64,000 nt of DNA from JBBQZO01 sp038207625 (GTDB taxonomy: Bacteria > Pseudomonadota > Gammaproteobacteria > Burkholderiales > Burkholderiaceae_D), in the NCBI GenBank assembly GCA_038207625.1, contig JBBQZO010000017.1:50138-114137 (forward strand). Direction: 5' to 3'. The position numbers were made by a program, and so were the translations under genes. Of the stretch, positions 61,622-64,000 are shown piece after piece. Positions within the stretch are counted from its first letter, which is position 1. Each line of letters starts with the position of its first letter. The notes below the pieces were generated by a model that ran no database searches, was not told where the DNA came from, and saw only the letters and a list, made by a program, of their open reading frames with translations.

Positions 61622-62350
61622 ATGAAACAACTCATACGACACAGCCTGCTTGGCGCCGCCCTGGCGGCGAGCGTAGCGGCCCACGCGGACGTCATCACGT
61701 TTGACGGCCTGGACGATTCACCCTACGCGCTGAACATGCCCTTGCTGGCGCACGGCGACGAGTTCTACCAGGCCGGCATGTGGCTGGACCCGTGGAGCGA
61801 CAAGGCCGGCGCCCAGGACGGCGACTTGGTCGGCGCCATCATCGACGGCGCCGCAGCGGCCGACATCTGCGCCGCTCTGGTGTGCCCGACCGGACACGCC
61901 AGCAACTTCTACGGCGCGCTGAACGACTCCCAGCTGTATCTGGGCAAGCTCGATGGCGGCCAGTTCCGCCTGACCCAGTTCGAGGCCAGCTTCATCGCCG
62001 CCTCGGGCGACGTGGTGCCCGACATGGCGCTGGTGCTGCGCGTCGATGGCTATCTGGGCGCGAGTCTGGTTGCCAGCGAGGACTTCCTGTTGCCCGGCCC
62101 CGTCAACGGTGCCTACAGCTTTGCCGGCTACAGCTTGAACGGGGCGTTCGCCGGCACGCCGCTCGACCAACTGGTGTTCTACGGCTTTGCCTGCAACGCC
62201 ACCGGCAGCTGCACGCGCACGCTCGACAAGGCCCAGTTCGGTCTCGACAACATCAACATCGCCGCCGTGCCCGAGCCGTCCAGCCTGGCGATGCTGGGCG
62301 TCGGCCTGGCCGCCCTGTGGGCACGCGCGCGCCGCCGGCGCGCCCCCTGA
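61622..62350 (+). CDS. PEP-CTERM protein with QFxxD motif
   Basis: A 242-residue exported protein: signal peptide (LLGAALAASVAAHA), a beta-rich domain with a likely disulfide (ICAALVCPTG) and CNATGSC, the segment KAQFGLDNINI and the sorting signal VPEPSSLAMLGVGLAALWARARRRR in parts (motif, helix, basic end). The QFxxD motif just before the sorting signal marks a recognisable PEP-CTERM subgroup. The AGAGGA site is 6 bases from the ATG. The subtilisin-like gene begins 36 bases downstream, so a functional pair is likely. Confidence 0.85.
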   Translation: MKQLIRHSLLGAALAASVAAHADVITFDGLDDSPYALNMPLLAHGDEFYQAGMWLDPWSDKAGAQDGDLVGAIIDGAAAADICAALVCPTGHASNFYGALNDSQLYLGKLDGGQFRLTQFEASFIAASGDVVPDMALVLRVDGYLGASLVASEDFLLPGPVNGAYSFAGYSLNGAFAGTPLDQLVFYGFACNATGSCTRTLDKAQFGLDNINIAAVPEPSSLAMLGVGLAALWARARRRRAP

Positions 62351-62386
62351 TACGCCACGCCTTCGTCCACCCACCAGGAATCGACC

Positions 62387-64000
62387 ATGAAATCACATCC
62401 CTTTCCGCTGGCCGTCGCGGCCATGCTGTGCCTGCTGGCCGGCCATGCCCAGGCCGTCGAGCGTCACACCTACATCGTGCAACTGGTCGGCCAGCCGGCC
62501 GCCACCTACACGGGCGAGCTGCCCGGGCTGGCGCGCACCCAGGCCGCCAACGGCCAGCGCTTTCGCTTTCACGTCCCGGCCGTGCGCGCCTACGTCAGCC
62601 ACCTGAGCGCGCGCCAGGACGCACTGGCCGCGCTGGTGCCCGAGGCGCCCATTCTGGCGCGCTACACGACGGTGCTCAACGGCTTCGCCGCCAGCCTGTC
62701 CGAGGCCGAACTGCAAACGCTCAAGGCCAGCGGTCTGGTGGCCAGTATCGTGCCCGACCAGGCGCGCCGCCTGGTCACCGTCACCACCCCGGGCTTCCTG
62801 GGCCTGTCGGCGCCCGGCGGCCTGTGGTCACAGACCGTGGCGGGCGGGCTGGACCGGGGCGAGGACGTCATCATCGGCATGCTCGACGGCGGCATCTGGC
62901 CGGAGAACCCCGCCTTCGCCGACCGTGAGGTGGGCGGCCTGCCCAGCCACGATACGGGCGGCGTGCTGGTGTACGGCGCACCGCCGGCCGGCTGGCATGG
63001 CGACTGCGTGGCCGGCGCCGGCTTTTTCCCCGCGCGCGACTGCAACAACAAACTGATCGGCGCGCAGTTCTTCAACGCCGGCTTCAAGGCCACCGGCCTC
63101 ACGCTTCACTGGAGCGACTTCGCCGACTCGCCGCGCGACTCGGTGGGCGGGGCCGCCGGCCATGGCGGACATGGCACGCACACCGCGTCCACCGCCGGCG
63201 GCAACGGCAACAACGCCGTCATCCTGAACGGCATTCCGATGGGCGACGCGTCCGGCATGGCGCCGCGCGCGCGCCTGGCGATGTACAAGGTGTGCTGGAC
63301 CTATGTCGATCCGAGCGCCTCGGACGGCAGCGGCAGCAGCAACGCGTGCTTCGAGTCGGACTCGGTGGCCGCGATCGACCAGGCGGTGCAGGATGGCGTG
63401 CAGGTGCTCAATTTCTCCATCAGCGGCAGCCAGACCTCGGTCAACGACCCGGTCGAGCAAGCCTTCCTGCGCGCCGCCGCGGCCGGCGTGTTCGTGGCCG
63501 CCTCGGCCGGCAACGCCGGACCCGACAACATGGTCGCCCACATCAGTCCGTGGCTGACCACGGTGGCCGCGTCCACCCACGCACGCGCGCTGAGCGCCGA
63601 TGTGAGTTTGGGCAATGGCGCCAAGTACACGGGCGCCTCGCTCAACCTGAGCGCCGTGCCGCCCAAGGCCTTGATCCGCTCGGTCGACGCCAAGGCCGCC
63701 AGCGCCGCCAGCAGCGACGCCGAGCTGTGCTTTTTGAACAGCGGCGGCCAGCCCACGCTGGATCCGGCCAAGGCGGCAGGCAAGATCGTCGTCTGCACCC
63801 GTGGCACCAATGCGCGCGTCGAAAAAAGCCTGACCGTGTTGAACGCCGGCGGGGTCGGCATGGTGCTGGTCGACAACGGCGCCGGCCTGATCGCCGAGCG
63901 CCATTCAGTGCCGACGGTGCATGTGTCGGCCGCCGACGGCGCTCTGGTGCTCGGTTACGCCAGCGGTGTCGGCGCCAGCGCAACACTGAGCCATTTTTAT
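62387..64000 (+). CDS. S8 subtilisin-family protease, partial
   Basis: The first 538 residues of an exported subtilase; the end lies past the window. Order: signal peptide, I9-type propeptide (about 25-130, YIVQLVG then VLNGFAASLSEAELQTLK), catalytic Asp167 in GMLDGGIWPE, His262 in GHGGHGTHTAST, and a PA-type insertion starting near DPAKAAGKIVVCTRG. The catalytic Ser is not yet reached. The GIWPE, GDCVAGAGF and CNNKLIGAQFF patterns are those of plant cucumisin-like subtilases, which are common in this bacterial group. It follows the PEP-CTERM gene by 36 bases and shares its promoter. Confidence 0.88.
   Translation, partial: MKSHPFPLAVAAMLCLLAGHAQAVERHTYIVQLVGQPAATYTGELPGLARTQAANGQRFRFHVPAVRAYVSHLSARQDALAALVPEAPILARYTTVLNGFAASLSEAELQTLKASGLVASIVPDQARRLVTVTTPGFLGLSAPGGLWSQTVAGGLDRGEDVIIGMLDGGIWPENPAFADREVGGLPSHDTGGVLVYGAPPAGWHGDCVAGAGFFPARDCNNKLIGAQFFNAGFKATGLTLHWSDFADSPRDSVGGAAGHGGHGTHTASTAGGNGNNAVILNGIPMGDASGMAPRARLAMYKVCWTYVDPSASDGSGSSNACFESDSVAAIDQAVQDGVQVLNFSISGSQTSVNDPVEQAFLRAAAAGVFVAASAGNAGPDNMVAHISPWLTTVAASTHARALSADVSLGNGAKYTGASLNLSAVPPKALIRSVDAKAASAASSDAELCFLNSGGQPTLDPAKAAGKIVVCTRGTNARVEKSLTVLNAGGVGMVLVDNGAGLIAERHSVPTVHVSAADGALVLGYASGVGASATLSHFY

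Overview
The window looks like a chromosomal segment of a high-GC betaproteobacterium of the Oxalobacteraceae type (Massilia, Duganella or a relative). The reasons are the strongly GC-biased codon use, PEP-CTERM exosortase-target proteins, polyhydroxyalkanoate proteins (a phasin and a PHB-depolymerase-type esterase), two DUF1800/DUF1501 secreted-protein pairs and many c-di-GMP and two-component proteins. This placement is inference from gene content; no rRNA or tRNA gene was seen. No phage, insertion sequence or CRISPR array was recognised.

Layout. 1-4100: two GNAT acetyltransferases, a YHYH lipoprotein paired with an SCO/SenC copper chaperone, and a CodA-type cytosine deaminase. 4400-13300: a phasin with a long Lys/Ala/Pro tail, a small Gln/Gly/Ser-rich protein, an MdlA/MdlB-type heterodimeric ABC exporter, a small outer-membrane barrel protein and an ABC-2 exporter. 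13586-22500: a TPR-GGDEF diguanylate cyclase, a helical lipoprotein, a molybdopterin oxidoreductase, a secreted unknown, a PEP-CTERM protein, a small hydrophilic protein and a PHB-depolymerase-type esterase. 22570-30100: DUF1501/DUF1800 pair 1, a GAF histidine kinase, a WspR-like diguanylate cyclase with a degenerate receiver, and an SRPBCC gene behind a frameshifted ArsR gene.

30153-38449 is the most unusual block: five minus-strand genes centred on a 1215-residue tubulin/FtsZ-superfamily protein with a C-terminal GYF_2-like domain. They lie with a small three-helix membrane protein, a secreted/anchored degenerate vWA-like protein and two zinc-ribbon proteins. I read it as one operon encoding a membrane-linked cytoskeletal or membrane-remodelling apparatus of unknown physiology.

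38830-57995: a solo GIY-YIG protein, an M29-like metallopeptidase, a phytanoyl-CoA-dioxygenase-like enzyme, a CHASE/PAS histidine kinase split by a frameshift, an M3 oligopeptidase, an operon of M1 peptidase, DUF6702 protein and TonB-dependent receptor, a CBS protein, a patatin-like protein lacking both usual catalytic residues, a divergent oleate hydratase, a 2OG-Fe dioxygenase and a periplasmic binding protein. 58073-64000: DUF1800/DUF1501 pair 2 with a clear terminator, then a second PEP-CTERM gene under a near-consensus promoter, followed by a subtilisin-family protease that runs off the window.

Recurring themes are envelope and secretion functions, lipid and storage-polymer metabolism, and c-di-GMP signalling. 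Two real-looking genes (ArsR, CHASE kinase) carry single small frameshifts that could be true mutations or assembly errors.
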